DNA of 64,000 bases from Bradyrhizobium sediminis (GCF_018736105.1 NZ_CP076135.1:1300001-1364000), one strand, 5' to 3'. Numbered from the stretch's first letter, positions 16,968 to 25,886 are shown. Program-made: numbers and translations. Notes: a model not told the origin generated them from the letters alone.

Positions 16968-17279
16968 ATGGCTCACTTGATCACGAGCGACGACAAGTAT
17001 CCCGATTTCATCTACGACGATGCCTATCGATCGTATCTCATCACCCGAACCGATACGCGGGGCGACTACCGCTTTGCCAGGACGAGCAGAAAGCGCGCAC
17101 GCGTCCACGCGCGCGGCGCTCTGCGGCGTGTTAACGGCTTCCTGAAGAACCTGATCGAGGCGATCGCCAGTTCGAAGCTGCGCCGCATGGAGCGCGAGCT
17201 CGAACTTCGCGGCATTCGCCACGACCGCCACGATTGGGCAACGCGCCATCCCGGCCACTCCCCGGTTCGCGAGGATTGA
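16968..17279 (+). CDS. Hypothetical basic protein
   Basis: A 103-residue, strongly basic protein starting MAHLITSDDKYPDFIYDDAYRS, with a central Arg-rich run (RTSRKRARVHARGALRR) and helices ending in RMERELELRGIRHDRHDW. GGAG lies ten bases before the ATG. No signal peptide or membrane helix. It is divergent from the operon at 16722 and may share the boxed promoter region. No family recognised; the composition suggests nucleic-acid or membrane-surface binding, but this is only a guess. Confidence 0.55.
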   Translation: MAHLITSDDKYPDFIYDDAYRSYLITRTDTRGDYRFARTSRKRARVHARGALRRVNGFLKNLIEAIASSKLRRMERELELRGIRHDRHDWATRHPGHSPVRED

Positions 17280-17326
17280 CCGTCGCGCGCGCCTCGCAGC
17301 TTCAGTTTTTTCGCGTGGAGGATCAT

Positions 17327-17524
17327 ATGCGACAGGTTCCGTTAACCGCATCGGTTCTGGCTTGCTCGCTCCGCAGCGCCATCAGGTCCGTCGTGACGCT
17401 TCTGGCTTCATCCCTTGACGCGCCGGCCGGGAAATACCGGCCGGAAGATCACTATATGCGCGGGCCCGGACCGAAATGGCGCGAGAAGCACATCCTCGAT
17501 CGCGCCTCCACGGGCGGCGCGTGA
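17327..17524 (+). CDS. Small hypothetical protein
   Basis: A 65-residue protein starting MRQVPLTASVLACSLRSA, followed by a short hydrophobic stretch and a polar C-terminus with GKYRPEDHYMRGPGPKW. A GGAGG ribosome-binding site sits six bases before the ATG. It lies 47 bases after the preceding plus-strand gene. Function unknown; a longer in-frame start at 17234 overlaps that gene and is unlikely. Confidence 0.45.
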   Translation: MRQVPLTASVLACSLRSAIRSVVTLLASSLDAPAGKYRPEDHYMRGPGPKWREKHILDRASTGGA

Positions 17525-17551
17525 GTCCGGTTGGCCGCGGCCCCTCTTTAC

Positions 17552-17956
17552 CTAGAGCAGGTGATTGCCCCGGGAAGAAAGCCCTCTCCACAAACCGCTG
17601 GCGCGCTTGACAGACTTATTGGTTGGCGGCGTCTTTGGCAGGTCGGCGTCCACGGCGGCCGCGAAGATGCGCCTGAGACGATCGTCATCGATCCGCGCCA
17701 GATGCTGGCGCAAGATCAGGGAAGTGAGTTCATTCGGGTGCAGGATGGCGGCGCATAGCTCGGCGCTGGTTCTGCGGAAAAACGTGAAATCCGGCTTGCC
17801 GCCATGCTGTGGACCCAGCCGGTCGATCTCGCTTGCGATCGCCAGCACCGCCAGCCGGTCGGCATCGTCCAGGGTCACGGCGAATCGCAGGATCGCCAGT
17901 TGCCATGCCCGCAATGTCCTGGCGTGCCATTCCAGACCGGGAACGTTCGAACTCAT
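17552..17956 (-). CDS. Hypothetical protein at the end of the DapA-like operon
   Basis: A 134-residue soluble protein with helical segments, including WHARTLRAWQLAILRFAVTL and IFAAAVDADLP. It starts six bases after the stop of the DapA-like gene, so it is almost surely co-transcribed. It has no signal peptide or recognised motif. The ribosome-binding site is weak (GAGA), consistent with coupling to upstream translation. I cannot assign a function. Confidence 0.6.
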   Translation of the reverse strand: MSSNVPGLEWHARTLRAWQLAILRFAVTLDDADRLAVLAIASEIDRLGPQHGGKPDFTFFRRTSAELCAAILHPNELTSLILRQHLARIDDDRLRRIFAAAVDADLPKTPPTNKSVKRASGLWRGLSSRGNHLL

Positions 17957-17962
17957 ATGTCT

Positions 17963-18928
17963 CTACAATCTGGCAGGCGAATCCGCGTGAAGGCGAGGTC
18001 CGCGCCAACTCTCGATCGGACAGCCCAGATCCTCGTCGCCGATCCCGGCGATCGCACTCGCCACCTCGGCTTTCGCCGGATCCGCCAACTCGACGATCGG
18101 CAGGCGGGTGGCCGGCGACATGAAGCCGAGCAGGCACAGCGCATATTTGAGCGCCGCCGGGCTCTCTTTGGAAAGCGCTGATGTCAGCGCCGCAAGCCGG
18201 TTGTGCAGGTATCGCGCGCTCTGCAGCCGTCCCTGCCGGCAGCTCGAGAACACCGCCAGGCACAGTTCCGGCGCGACGTTCGAAATCGTGGAGATGCAGC
18301 CATCCCCGCCATTGGCGATGAAAGCCAGCGCCGTCGCGTCGTCTCCGGACAGCAGCCGAAACCCGTGAGGCAGCAGCGACCGAAGCCGCATCGGACGGGT
18401 GATGTCGCCCGTCGCATCGCGCAATCCGATGAACTGCTTCGATCGGGCGAGCTGCGTCAGAGTATCGTCGGACAATTCGCGGATGGTCCGGGCCGGAACG
18501 TCGTGCAGGATGATGGGTAGCGTGGCGGCGTCGGCGATCGCCTGAAAGTGCGCGAAAATGCCGCTCTGCATCGGCTTGTTGTAGTAGGGCACCACAGAAA
18601 GAACCGCGTCGGCGCCGGCGGCTTCGGCGCGCCGGGTCAACTCGATCGCCTGGCTGGTCGAATTCGATCCCGCGCCGGCAATGACGCGGACCCGGCCGCG
18701 CGCGATCCCGACGGCAGCTCGAACGATGGCTTCGTGCTCGGCCGGCGTCAGGGTGGAGGCTTCGCCGGCTGTTTCGCCGACCACGATCGCCGTGACGCCG
18801 GCCTTGATCTGGCGTTCGCAAAGTACCGCAAACGCGGTCAGATCGAGCGCGCCGGCTTCGTCAAATGGAGTCGGAAGATCGGGTATGTAGCCTGCCAGCC
18901 AGGTGGCGGGATTGGGGAGGAGCGTCAT
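17963..18928 (-). CDS. DapA-family (beta/alpha)8 protein lacking the Schiff-base lysine
   Basis: A 321-residue protein that aligns along its length with dihydrodipicolinate synthase: ETAGEAST (residues 52-59), PYYNKP (114-119), LSGDDATALAF and the C-terminal helices. The family forms a Schiff base with a substrate keto acid through Lys161 (E. coli numbering) in GIKEATG. Here the segment reads GLRDATG with Arg170 (CGC, 18419-18421). The catalytic Tyr133 (LYNVP) is His142 (LHDVP) at the same 28-residue spacing, and Thr45 is Ala54. So classical synthase activity is unlikely; it may be a different enzyme or a binding protein. It sits in a four-gene operon of small unknowns, 6 bases from each neighbour. 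Confidence 0.85.
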   Translation of the reverse strand: MTLLPNPATWLAGYIPDLPTPFDEAGALDLTAFAVLCERQIKAGVTAIVVGETAGEASTLTPAEHEAIVRAAVGIARGRVRVIAGAGSNSTSQAIELTRRAEAAGADAVLSVVPYYNKPMQSGIFAHFQAIADAATLPIILHDVPARTIRELSDDTLTQLARSKQFIGLRDATGDITRPMRLRSLLPHGFRLLSGDDATALAFIANGGDGCISTISNVAPELCLAVFSSCRQGRLQSARYLHNRLAALTSALSKESPAALKYALCLLGFMSPATRLPIVELADPAKAEVASAIAGIGDEDLGCPIESWRGPRLHADSPARL

Positions 18929-18934
18929 GGAATT

Positions 18935-19378
18935 TCACGCCGCACTTTCCATCTGGCCGAAGCTCTGCCGGCAGGCCGAGAGCACGAGGCCCTGCTGGCA
19001 CCGGACACCGGCCTCGATCCGGAAACCCATCTGCTCCAGCTTGTTGCGGATTTTCTGGCAGAAGCCGCTTTCACGGGAATCGATCAAGACGGCGACGGCC
19101 GCGCTGGTGCAGAGGAACGGCGAGATCCGGGCGAGCGCAGCCTCGATAGCCTGCAGCGAGTTCTGGCCCGTGATCAGGCCGACCGCGTGCTGCGCCGTTG
19201 CGATGCGGCAGGTCTCGGGAGTGGCGACGCGAACGAATCCGCGCCGCCGCAGCGCAAGGTACATTTCCATTCGATCGCTGCCGGCGACGATGGCGCGATG
19301 CAGGCTGGACAGGCGTGTGAGCCCGATCATGGTATCGACGACCAGCTCGCGGTTCGAACCGGAATGGGACTCGCTCAT
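18935..19378 (-). CDS. Hypothetical protein in the DapA-like operon
   Basis: A 147-residue soluble protein. AGGAG seven bases before the ATG supports the start. The middle (LALRRRGFVRVATPETCRIA) and LITGQNSLQAIEAAL suggest a compact alpha/beta domain, perhaps Rossmann-like; VLIDSRESGFCQKIRNKLEQ could be a later strand and helix. I do not recognise the family. Its stop is six bases before the start of the DapA-like gene, so the two proteins are made together. Confidence 0.65.
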   Translation of the reverse strand: MSESHSGSNRELVVDTMIGLTRLSSLHRAIVAGSDRMEMYLALRRRGFVRVATPETCRIATAQHAVGLITGQNSLQAIEAALARISPFLCTSAAVAVLIDSRESGFCQKIRNKLEQMGFRIEAGVRCQQGLVLSACRQSFGQMESAA

Positions 19379-19422
19379 CTTGCTCTCCTGACTGCTTTCC
19401 TGGACGCTGGCGCGCCGTCCTG

Positions 19423-19698
19423 TCATGCGAAGCGCCGTGCCAGCACGCCGGTTGCTTGCGGGGCATCGGAGGCGGGGCGGCCAGCCATGTCGAGTTCGAT
19501 CCCGCGGGAGACTTCGACGATGGTTTCGGGATGATGGCCGTTCTCGAACAGCGCATATTTGTAGGCTTGCGCACGGCTGACGAACAGGCCGCCATAGAGA
19601 CCGCTCTGTTCCTGGGCGACCCAGTGGCCGCGGCTGTTCTTGCCGATGAAGACGATGGCAGAGAGCGAGCTGCACGATGGAGGTTCGACGAGCTTCAC
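19423..19698 (-). CDS. Small hypothetical protein, paralog of 16085-16546
   Basis: A 91-residue protein from a GTG start with GGAAGG nine bases upstream. The domain FIGKNSRGHWVAQEQSG, GGLFVSRAQAYKYALFENG and GIELDM repeats the pattern in the 153-residue protein at 16085-16546 but without its N- and C-terminal extensions. It is the first gene of the operon that runs through the DapA-like gene to 17552. The 25-bp box lies 114-138 bases upstream. Function unknown; the size suggests a regulatory or adaptor role. Confidence 0.65.
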   Translation of the reverse strand: MKLVEPPSCSSLSAIVFIGKNSRGHWVAQEQSGLYGGLFVSRAQAYKYALFENGHHPETIVEVSRGIELDMAGRPASDAPQATGVLARRFA

Positions 19699-19811
19699 GT
19701 TGGTATTCCTTCCGGTGGTGAGCCTCGCGCGCTCCCGGATGGCCGGGAGACTGCTTGACTCATGCCGCCAATATCTTCCCGGCCGGATATGAATTCGAGG
19801 GCGGCCCGACA

Positions 19812-19836
19812 GCGATCTCATAAGTGCGGTATAGGA
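19812..19836. promoter_or_regulatory. 25-bp box shared by two small-gene operons (copy B)
   Basis: Second copy of the box described at 16794-16818, with two mismatches in 25 positions. It lies just downstream of the stop of the gene at 19853-20137 and upstream of the operon starting at 19698, with the same orientation toward that operon as copy A has toward its own. Confidence 0.5.
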
Positions 19837-19852
19837 TCGCGCGTCCGGCGTT

Positions 19853-20137
19853 TCAAACCGGGACGGATTGGTTGAATCCGCTGACCAGGCAGCACAGCGC
19901 CGTGTAGGCCATCATTTCATCCCAGTGATTGAGAACCGCGTCGAACGGCGGCTCGCGCTTGATGGCGCCGACGACGGCGCCGAGAATCGCAGCCATCCAC
20001 AGCAGCGCGGCAAGGCTCGTGCCGAAGCCGACGCCGCCGAACGCGGCGAACGCCGTCAGGATGGCCATTCGCAGCAGGAAGCGAACCAGCACCTGGATCG
20101 ATCTCAGTTCCTGCGGCAGGTTCGGAAGCTGTACCAA
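19853..20137 (-). CDS. Small membrane protein, unknown
   Basis: A 94-residue protein with two hydrophobic segments around FLLRMAILTAFAAFGGVGFG and LAALLWMAAILGAVVGAI, a polar loop (KREPPFDAVLNHWDEMMAY) and a short hydrophobic end. The start is the first ATG of the frame. It lies between two minus-strand units and might be the second gene of the 20210-20677 transcript, although a strong hairpin stands between them. No function recognised. Confidence 0.6.
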   Translation of the reverse strand: MVQLPNLPQELRSIQVLVRFLLRMAILTAFAAFGGVGFGTSLAALLWMAAILGAVVGAIKREPPFDAVLNHWDEMMAYTALCCLVSGFNQSVPV

Positions 20138-20171
20138 GGCTGCAAACCCACTCTCAACGGTTCGCGAGACC

Positions 20172-20191
20172 GGTCGCGGCAGGCCGCGACC
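20172..20191 (-). terminator. Hairpin downstream of the 20210-20677 gene
   Basis: GGTCGCGG-cagg-CCGCGACC is a perfect 8-bp stem with a four-base loop starting 18 bases after the stop at 20210. No T-run follows, so it could slow or end transcription or protect mRNA ends. Confidence 0.35.
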
Positions 20192-20209
20192 CCGCGTCGT
20201 TCGCGGCGC

Positions 20210-20677
20210 TCAGGCGAAATTTTCGCTCAGCACAGGCTCGTAGATCGCGTCGGCGTTGCGCGGTACGGCGGGGACGCTGGTCCGGCTCGCCGGCGCGCTC
20301 GCGGCCTTCGCCTCCACGAACGCGCTCAGGATCGCCAGCGGCAAGTCCGCATGACGGGCCTCGATCGACTGGTCGAGCCACTCCGGCAGTTCGCGTTGGC
20401 GCGACAGCGCGCAATGCCATTCGCCTTCGTCATAGGCGATGCGGCGAAGCCGCCATTGCGGTATTTCCAGATCGATCAGTGCGAGCGCGGCATCGGTCCA
20501 GGCCTCCGATTGGATCAGGCGCCGGATGCGCGCGGTCTTTTCGGTCGGGCCGATCGCCGCAAGGCGCTGGCAGGTCTCGCCGATCACGTCCGATATCAGC
20601 TCTGCCGTCACGGCATGCGCCTGGCGCAGCCGGTCATGGATCCCGGCGGGTTGCTGGCGTTCTGAAAGGGCAAACAT
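20210..20677 (-). CDS. Hypothetical protein upstream of kdp
   Basis: A 155-residue soluble protein starting MFALSERQQPAGIHDRLRQA. The middle (LIQSEAWTDAALALIDLE, then WRLRRIAYDEGEWHCALS and LPEWLDQ) looks like a helical domain of a type I remember from Bradyrhizobium-like genomes without known function. The C-terminus is Ala/Ser-rich. An in-frame TTG 18 bases earlier is possible. It is divergent from the kdp operon and separated from it by 370 bases carrying AT-rich motifs. Confidence 0.65.
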   Translation of the reverse strand: MFALSERQQPAGIHDRLRQAHAVTAELISDVIGETCQRLAAIGPTEKTARIRRLIQSEAWTDAALALIDLEIPQWRLRRIAYDEGEWHCALSRQRELPEWLDQSIEARHADLPLAILSAFVEAKAASAPASRTSVPAVPRNADAIYEPVLSENFA

Positions 20678-21046
20678 GGCGGTATCTCGCTTCAAGTGCG
20701 GCCGCGATCCACGGCCGCACCGGCAGGATGGTCAAGACGCCATTTGAAAGCGAGGTGGGGCGGGGACCCGAAATATAAGGATTTCATAAAGGTATCGCGG
20801 GGAAGGCCTACTCTTTTATGTCGTCGTTCCGGCGTGCGCTGGGACGACGGATACTTATGAGATTCCTATAACGTCGCCGCGGCTCTCGTCTCGAAAACCT
20901 ATGCGGCGAGTGGCACCTCACAGCCACCGACACGGGCAGGGCCCGGATTGCAGCTTCCTGATCCGCACTTGATCTGCCGCAATCCGCCTTGCCGGGAACA
21001 CGCAATGGTCGCGCACCGGAAAAACAAGCGCGACAAGGAGCACCTC
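20678..21046. promoter_or_regulatory. Divergent regulatory region upstream of the kdp operon
   Basis: About 370 bases between a minus-strand gene and the first kdp microprotein. Two AT-rich motifs, at 20769-20797 (minus) and 20850-20873 (plus, ACTTATGAGATTCCTATAAC), resemble each other and contain the halves of the 25-bp box in swapped order. Either could be a promoter for its flanking gene. I do not see a convincing KdpE site, and the rest shows no gene. Confidence 0.4.
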
Positions 21047-21130
21047 ATGCTGGACATCGTCATGCTGGCCCTCGGCTTCGGCCTGTTCGCGGTGGGCATA
21101 GGCTACGCCTATGCCTGCGAACGGCTTTAG
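21047..21130 (+). CDS. Single-helix microprotein at the head of the kdp operon
   Basis: Encodes 27 residues, MLDIVMLALGFGLFAVGIGY then AYACERL: one membrane helix with a short charged end. AAGGAG seven bases upstream is a strong ribosome-binding site, so it is very likely translated. It stands 13 bases before kdpF. KdpF itself is a separate 29-residue protein, so this is an additional small subunit or leader. I recall similar peptides before kdpF in other alphaproteobacteria. Confidence 0.65.
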   Translation: MLDIVMLALGFGLFAVGIGYAYACERL

Positions 21131-21143
21131 GGGGAGAACGATC

Positions 21144-21233
21144 ATGATCTTCGATTATTCACTCGCCGCCATCGTCTCCGCCGGGCTGCTGTTTTACCTG
21201 ACCTACGCCCTGCTGCGGCCAGAGCGGTTCTGA
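21144..21233 (+). CDS. kdpF: KdpF, small subunit of the K+-transporting ATPase
   Basis: A 29-residue single-helix membrane peptide beginning MIFDYSLAAIVSAGLL and ending LTYALLRPERF. The Tyr-Ala-Leu-x-x-Pro-Glu-x-Phe end matches KdpF, which stabilises the KdpABC complex in the inner membrane. GGGGGAGA precedes the ATG. It lies 42 bases before kdpA. Confidence 0.85.
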   Translation: MIFDYSLAAIVSAGLLFYLTYALLRPERF

Positions 21234-21275
21234 CTGCTCCGCGCGCCGATCCCGCACATCTAAAGGCATACGACC

Positions 21276-22979
21276 ATGACTGTCATTGGCTGGATTCAAA
21301 TCATTCTGTACTGCGCCATCGTCGTCGCGCTGGCAAAGCCGCTCGGCTGGTACATGACGCGCGTCTTCAACGGTGAGGGCACTTTTCTGTCCCCAGTCCT
21401 GCGCCCGGTCGAGGCCGGACTTTACTGGATCGGCGGTGTCGACGAGAAGCGGGAGCAGCACTGGCTGACCTACACCGTCGCGATGCTGTTGTTCCACGTC
21501 GCGGGGTTTCTCGTTCTCTACGCGCTGATGCGCCTGCAGGCGGTGTTGCCGTTCAATCCGCAGGAGCAGTCCGCGGTCGCTGAGGACCTGTCCTTCAACA
21601 CCGCGATCAGCTTCATCACCAATACCAACTGGCAGAACTACGGCGGCGAAAGCACGCTGTCCTACCTGGTGCAGATGCTGGGCCTGACCCACCAGAACTT
21701 CCTGTCGGCGGCGACCGGCATCGCACTGGCGGTGGCGCTGATCCGCGGCTTCTCCCGTTCCTCGATGCGTACCATCGGCAATTTCTGGGTCGATGTGACG
21801 CGCTGCACTCTCTATGTCCTGCTGCCGATCTGCATCGTCTACACCCTGTTCCTGGTCTGGCAGGGCATGCCGCAGACGCTTGGCGCCTATGTCGATGCCA
21901 CGACATTGGAAGGCGCGAAACAAACCATTGCCGTCGGGCCGGTCGCCTCCCAGGTCGCCATCAAGATGCTCGGCACCAATGGCGGCGGCTTCTTCAACGC
22001 CAATGCCGCGCACCCGTTCGAGAACCCGACCGCGCTGTCGAACTTCGTGCAGATGCTTTCGATCTTCGTGCTCGGCGCAGCCCTTACCAACGTGTTCGGC
22101 CGCATGGTCGGCAACCAGCGCCAGGGCTGGGCGATCCTGGCGGTGATGGGCGTATTGTTCATATCGGGCGTGGCCGTCACCTACTGGGCGGAGGCCAATG
22201 GTACGACTGCGCTGAGCGCGCTCGGACTGAGCGGCGGCAACATGGAGGGCAAGGAGGTCCGCTTCGGCATCGTCGCGTCATCGCTGTTCGCGGTCATCAC
22301 CACGGCGGCTTCCTGCGGTGCCGTCAACGCCATGCATGATAGCTTCACCGCGCTCGGCGGCATGATTCCGCTCATCAACATGCAGCTCGGCGAAATCATC
22401 GTCGGCGGCGTCGGCGCCGGCATGTACGGCATGCTGCTGTTCGTCGTGCTGGCGATCTTCGTCGCGGGCCTGATGGTCGGCCGCACCCCGGAATATGTCG
22501 GCAAGAAGATCGAGGCGCGCGAGGTCAAGATGGCGATGCTTGCCATCCTGATCCTGCCGCTGATGATCCTCGGCTGGACCGCTGTCGCCGTGGTGTTTCC
22601 GCCGGCCGTGGCGTCGATGGCCAACGCCGGCCCGCACGGTTTTACCGAGGTGCTCTACGCCTTCAGCTCGGCAACCGGCAACAACGGCTCGGCGTTCGGC
22701 GGGCTCACCGGCAACACCTTCTTCTACAATCTCACGCTGGCCAGTTCGATGTTCGTCGGCCGGTTCCTGATGATCATCCCGGCCATGGCGCTGGCGGGTT
22801 CGCTGGCCGCGAAGAAGTCGATTCCGCCGTCTGCCGGCACGCTGCCGACCACCGGCGGGCTGTTCGTCGGCCTGGTTGTCGGCGTGATCCTGATCATCGG
22901 CGGTCTCACCTTCTTCCCGGCGCTGGCGCTCGGCCCGATCGTCGAGCATCTCGCCGGCAACGCCAACACCCTGTTCTGA
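21276..22979 (+). CDS. kdpA: KdpA, potassium-binding channel-like subunit
   Basis: A 567-residue membrane protein with about ten helices, related to potassium channels. Selectivity-loop-like motifs are visible: [30 protein letters not shown] and [14 protein letters not shown]. KdpA selects and conducts K+ into the KdpABC P-type pump, induced when external potassium is scarce. Length and motifs are standard, and nothing suggests damage. It is followed after 25 bases by kdpB. Confidence 0.97.
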   Translation: MTVIGWIQIILYCAIVVALAKPLGWYMTRVFNGEGTFLSPVLRPVEAGLYWIGGVDEKREQHWLTYTVAMLLFHVAGFLVLYALMRLQAVLPFNPQEQSAVAEDLSFNTAISFITNTNWQNYGGESTLSYLVQMLGLTHQNFLSAATGIALAVALIRGFSRSSMRTIGNFWVDVTRCTLYVLLPICIVYTLFLVWQGMPQTLGAYVDATTLEGAKQTIAVGPVASQVAIKMLGTNGGGFFNANAAHPFENPTALSNFVQMLSIFVLGAALTNVFGRMVGNQRQGWAILAVMGVLFISGVAVTYWAEANGTTALSALGLSGGNMEGKEVRFGIVASSLFAVITTAASCGAVNAMHDSFTALGGMIPLINMQLGEIIVGGVGAGMYGMLLFVVLAIFVAGLMVGRTPEYVGKKIEAREVKMAMLAILILPLMILGWTAVAVVFPPAVASMANAGPHGFTEVLYAFSSATGNNGSAFGGLTGNTFFYNLTLASSMFVGRFLMIIPAMALAGSLAAKKSIPPSAGTLPTTGGLFVGLVVGVILIIGGLTFFPALALGPIVEHLAGNANTLF

Positions 22980-23004
22980 TCGAACTCATTTCGGAGTTAC
23001 GTCC

Positions 23005-25125
23005 ATGGAAGTCGTTCATAAATTGAACAAGCGGATGCCGGTGTCGGCGATGCTCGATCCGAAGATCGTGATGCCCGCCATAGGCGCGGCGGTGACAAAA
23101 CTCGATCCGCGGCTGATGATCAAGAACCCCGTGATGTTCGTGGTCGAGGTCGTCGCCGCACTCACCACGGTGATCTTCCTGCGCGACCTCGTGACCGGCG
23201 GCGCCAACCTCGCCTTCACCTTCCAGATCATCCTGTGGCTGTGGTTCACGGTGCTGTTCGCCAATTTCGCCGAGGCCGTCGCGGAAGGCCGCGGCAAGGC
23301 GCAGGCCGAGTCGCTGAAGAGGACCCGCACCGAGAGCCAGGCCAAGCTCGTGACCGGTTCCGACAAGGCCTATCGTCTGGTCTCCGGCACCAGCCTCAAG
23401 GTCGGCGACGTCGTGCTGGTCGAGGCCGGCGACAATATTCCCTCCGATGGCGAAGTGATCGAGGGCGTTGCCTCGGTCAACGAGGCCGCGATAACAGGCG
23501 AATCCGCGCCGGTGATCCGCGAATCCGGCGGCGACCGCTCGGCGGTCACCGGCGGCACCCAGGTGCTGTCGGACTGGATCCGCGTCCGCATCACCGCGGC
23601 GCAGGGATCGACCTTCATCGATCGCATGATCAAGCTGGTCGAAGGCGCCGAGCGGCAGAAAACACCGAACGAGATCGCGCTCAATATCCTGCTCGCGGGC
23701 CTGTCCATCATCTTCATATTCGCGACGGTTACGATCCCGAGCTATGCGGCCTATGCCGGCGGTTCGGTGTCGGTGGTGGTGCTGGTGGCGCTGTTCGTCA
23801 CGCTGATTCCGACCACTATCGGCGCGCTGCTGTCGGCGATCGGCATCGCCGGCATGGACCGGCTGGTGCGCTTCAATGTGCTGGCGATGTCCGGCCGCGC
23901 GGTCGAGGCCGCCGGCGACGTCGACACCCTGCTGCTCGACAAGACCGGCACCATCACGCTCGGCAACCGGCAGGCGACGGCGTTCCGTCCCGTCCGCGGC
24001 GTCACCGAGCAGGAGCTTGCCGATGCGGCCCAGCTTGCCTCACTGGCGGACGAGACCCCGGAAGGGCGCTCGATCGTGGTGCTGGCGAAGGAGAAATACG
24101 GCATCCGTAGCCGCGACATGGCGGAACTCAACGCGACGTTCATTCCGTTCACGGCGCAAACCCGCATGAGCGGTGTCGACGCCGGCGCGTCCGCGGTCCG
24201 CAAGGGCGCGGTCGATGCGATCCTGAACTATGTCACCGGTGGAAGCGGAACGCATACGATTGCGGCTGGAAACACCGTGCGGTCGCTTCAGTCCGCCGCG
24301 AATTCCGATATCGCCCGCGATATCCAGGCGATTTCGGATGAGATCGCCAAGTCTGGCGGCACCCCGCTGGCGGTGGCCAAGGACGGCCGTCTGCTCGGCG
24401 TCGTCCAGCTCAAGGACATCGTCAAGGGCGGCATCCGCGAGCGCTTCGCCGAACTGCGCCGGATGGGCATCCGCACCATCATGATCACCGGCGACAATCC
24501 GATGACCGCGGCGGCGATTGCCGCTGAAGCTGGCGTCGACGATTTCCTGGCGCAGGCGACGCCCGAGGACAAGCTGAAGCTGATCCGCGACGAGCAGGCC
24601 AAGGGCAAGCTGGTCGCGATGTGCGGCGACGGCACCAATGACGCGCCCGCGCTGGCGCAAGCCGACGTCGGCGTCGCCATGAACACCGGCACCCAGGCCG
24701 CCCGCGAGGCCGGCAACATGGTCGATCTCGACTCCAACCCCACAAAACTGATCGAGGTGGTCGAAATCGGCAAGCAGCTGTTGATGACCCGCGGCGCGCT
24801 CACCACGTTCTCGATCGCCAACGACGTGGCGAAATACTTCGCCATCATCCCGGCGATCTTCCTGACGTTCTACCCGCAGCTCGATGCACTCAACATCATG
24901 CATCTGGCGAGCCCGCAGAGCGCCATCCTGTCGGCGATCATCTTCAATGCGCTGATCATCATCGCGTTGATTCCGCTGGCCCTGAAAGGCGTGGGGTATC
25001 GCGCCATCGGCGCCGGCGCGCTCTTGCGCCGCAACCTGATGATCTACGGCGTCGGCGGCATCATCATTCCCTTCATCGGCATCAAGGCGATCGACCTCAT
25101 CGTCGCCGCTTTGCACCTGGCCTGA
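23005..25125 (+). CDS. kdpB: KdpB, P-type ATPase subunit
   Basis: A 706-residue P-type ATPase that energises K+ uptake. The phosphorylated Asp is D312 in [12 protein letters not shown]. The actuator motif TGESAPV, the hinge [24 protein letters not shown] and [14 protein letters not shown] are all present. Several membrane helices flank these domains. Length is within a few residues of the family norm. The gap to kdpC contains an intergenic palindrome instead of the usual tight spacing. Confidence 0.97.
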   Translation: MEVVHKLNKRMPVSAMLDPKIVMPAIGAAVTKLDPRLMIKNPVMFVVEVVAALTTVIFLRDLVTGGANLAFTFQIILWLWFTVLFANFAEAVAEGRGKAQAESLKRTRTESQAKLVTGSDKAYRLVSGTSLKVGDVVLVEAGDNIPSDGEVIEGVASVNEAAITGESAPVIRESGGDRSAVTGGTQVLSDWIRVRITAAQGSTFIDRMIKLVEGAERQKTPNEIALNILLAGLSIIFIFATVTIPSYAAYAGGSVSVVVLVALFVTLIPTTIGALLSAIGIAGMDRLVRFNVLAMSGRAVEAAGDVDTLLLDKTGTITLGNRQATAFRPVRGVTEQELADAAQLASLADETPEGRSIVVLAKEKYGIRSRDMAELNATFIPFTAQTRMSGVDAGASAVRKGAVDAILNYVTGGSGTHTIAAGNTVRSLQSAANSDIARDIQAISDEIAKSGGTPLAVAKDGRLLGVVQLKDIVKGGIRERFAELRRMGIRTIMITGDNPMTAAAIAAEAGVDDFLAQATPEDKLKLIRDEQAKGKLVAMCGDGTNDAPALAQADVGVAMNTGTQAAREAGNMVDLDSNPTKLIEVVEIGKQLLMTRGALTTFSIANDVAKYFAIIPAIFLTFYPQLDALNIMHLASPQSAILSAIIFNALIIIALIPLALKGVGYRAIGAGALLRRNLMIYGVGGIIIPFIGIKAIDLIVAALHLA

Positions 25126-25133
25126 AACACAAC

Positions 25134-25216
25134 CGTTATTGCGAGCGCAGCGAAGCAATCCATCGAGCCTCAGGAAAGTAATGGATTGCTTCATCGCTTC
25201 GCTCCTCGCAATGACG
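25134..25216. repeat. Palindromic repeat between kdpB and kdpC
   Basis: Two imperfect inverted arms, about 25134-25163 (containing GCGAAGCAATCCAT) and 25181-25216 (ATGGATTGCTTC and GCTCCTCGCAATGACG). The same motif family recurs at 30388-30487. Such elements are common between genes in this bacterial group; here it sits inside an operon, where the hairpin could affect kdpC expression. Confidence 0.75.
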
Positions 25217-25236
25217 ACACTCTGTGGAGACCTATC

Positions 25237-25842
25237 ATGTTGAAAGAAATCCGCCCCGCCATCATCGTGCTGGTCCTGCTGACGCTGATCACGGGCCTCG
25301 CCTATCCGCTCGCCATGACCGCCATTGCCGGCGTGCTGTTTCCGAAGCAGGCGCAAGGCAGCCTGATCGAGAAGGACGGCAAGGTGATCGGATCCGCCCT
25401 GATCGGGCAGGAATTCAAGGACGACAAATACTTCCATGGCCGGCCGTCGGCGACCTCGGGCCCGGATCCGGCCGATTCGACCAAGACCACCTCGGTGCCG
25501 TATAACGCGGCCAATTCCTCCGGCTCCAATCTCGGCCCGACCAGCAAGGCCCTGAACGACCGGATCAAGGAGGACGTCGAGAAGCTGAAGGCCGAAAACG
25601 CCACGGCTTCCGTGCCGGTCGATCTCGTCACCACCTCGGGCAGCGGCCTCGATCCCGATATCTCGCCGGAAGCCGCGCTATTCCAGGTGCCGCGTGTTGC
25701 GAAGGCCCGAAATATGCCTGAAGATCGCGTCCGCCAACTGGTTACGGACAATACCAAGGGCCGCCTCGCCGGATTTCTTGGCGAACCGCGGGTCAACGTG
25801 CTGGCGCTCAATCTGGCGCTGGACGCGGCTGCATCCAAGTAA
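25237..25842 (+). CDS. kdpC: KdpC, K+-transporting ATPase subunit C
   Basis: A 201-residue protein with one N-terminal membrane helix ([20 protein letters not shown]) and a periplasmic domain. [19 protein letters not shown] and [14 protein letters not shown] are KdpC signatures. It assists ATP binding by KdpB. GGAG lies seven bases before the ATG. It ends 44 bases before kdpD. Confidence 0.96.
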   Translation: MLKEIRPAIIVLVLLTLITGLAYPLAMTAIAGVLFPKQAQGSLIEKDGKVIGSALIGQEFKDDKYFHGRPSATSGPDPADSTKTTSVPYNAANSSGSNLGPTSKALNDRIKEDVEKLKAENATASVPVDLVTTSGSGLDPDISPEAALFQVPRVAKARNMPEDRVRQLVTDNTKGRLAGFLGEPRVNVLALNLALDAAASK

Positions 25843-25886
25843 CGACGCCGGCTAGGCCCGGCCTGGCGCGAGGACTATAATGCCGC

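Noticed and set aside
17963..18928. Calling this gene dapA with lysine synthesis as its function
   Set aside because: The Schiff-base lysine and catalytic tyrosine are replaced, so the textbook function cannot be assumed.
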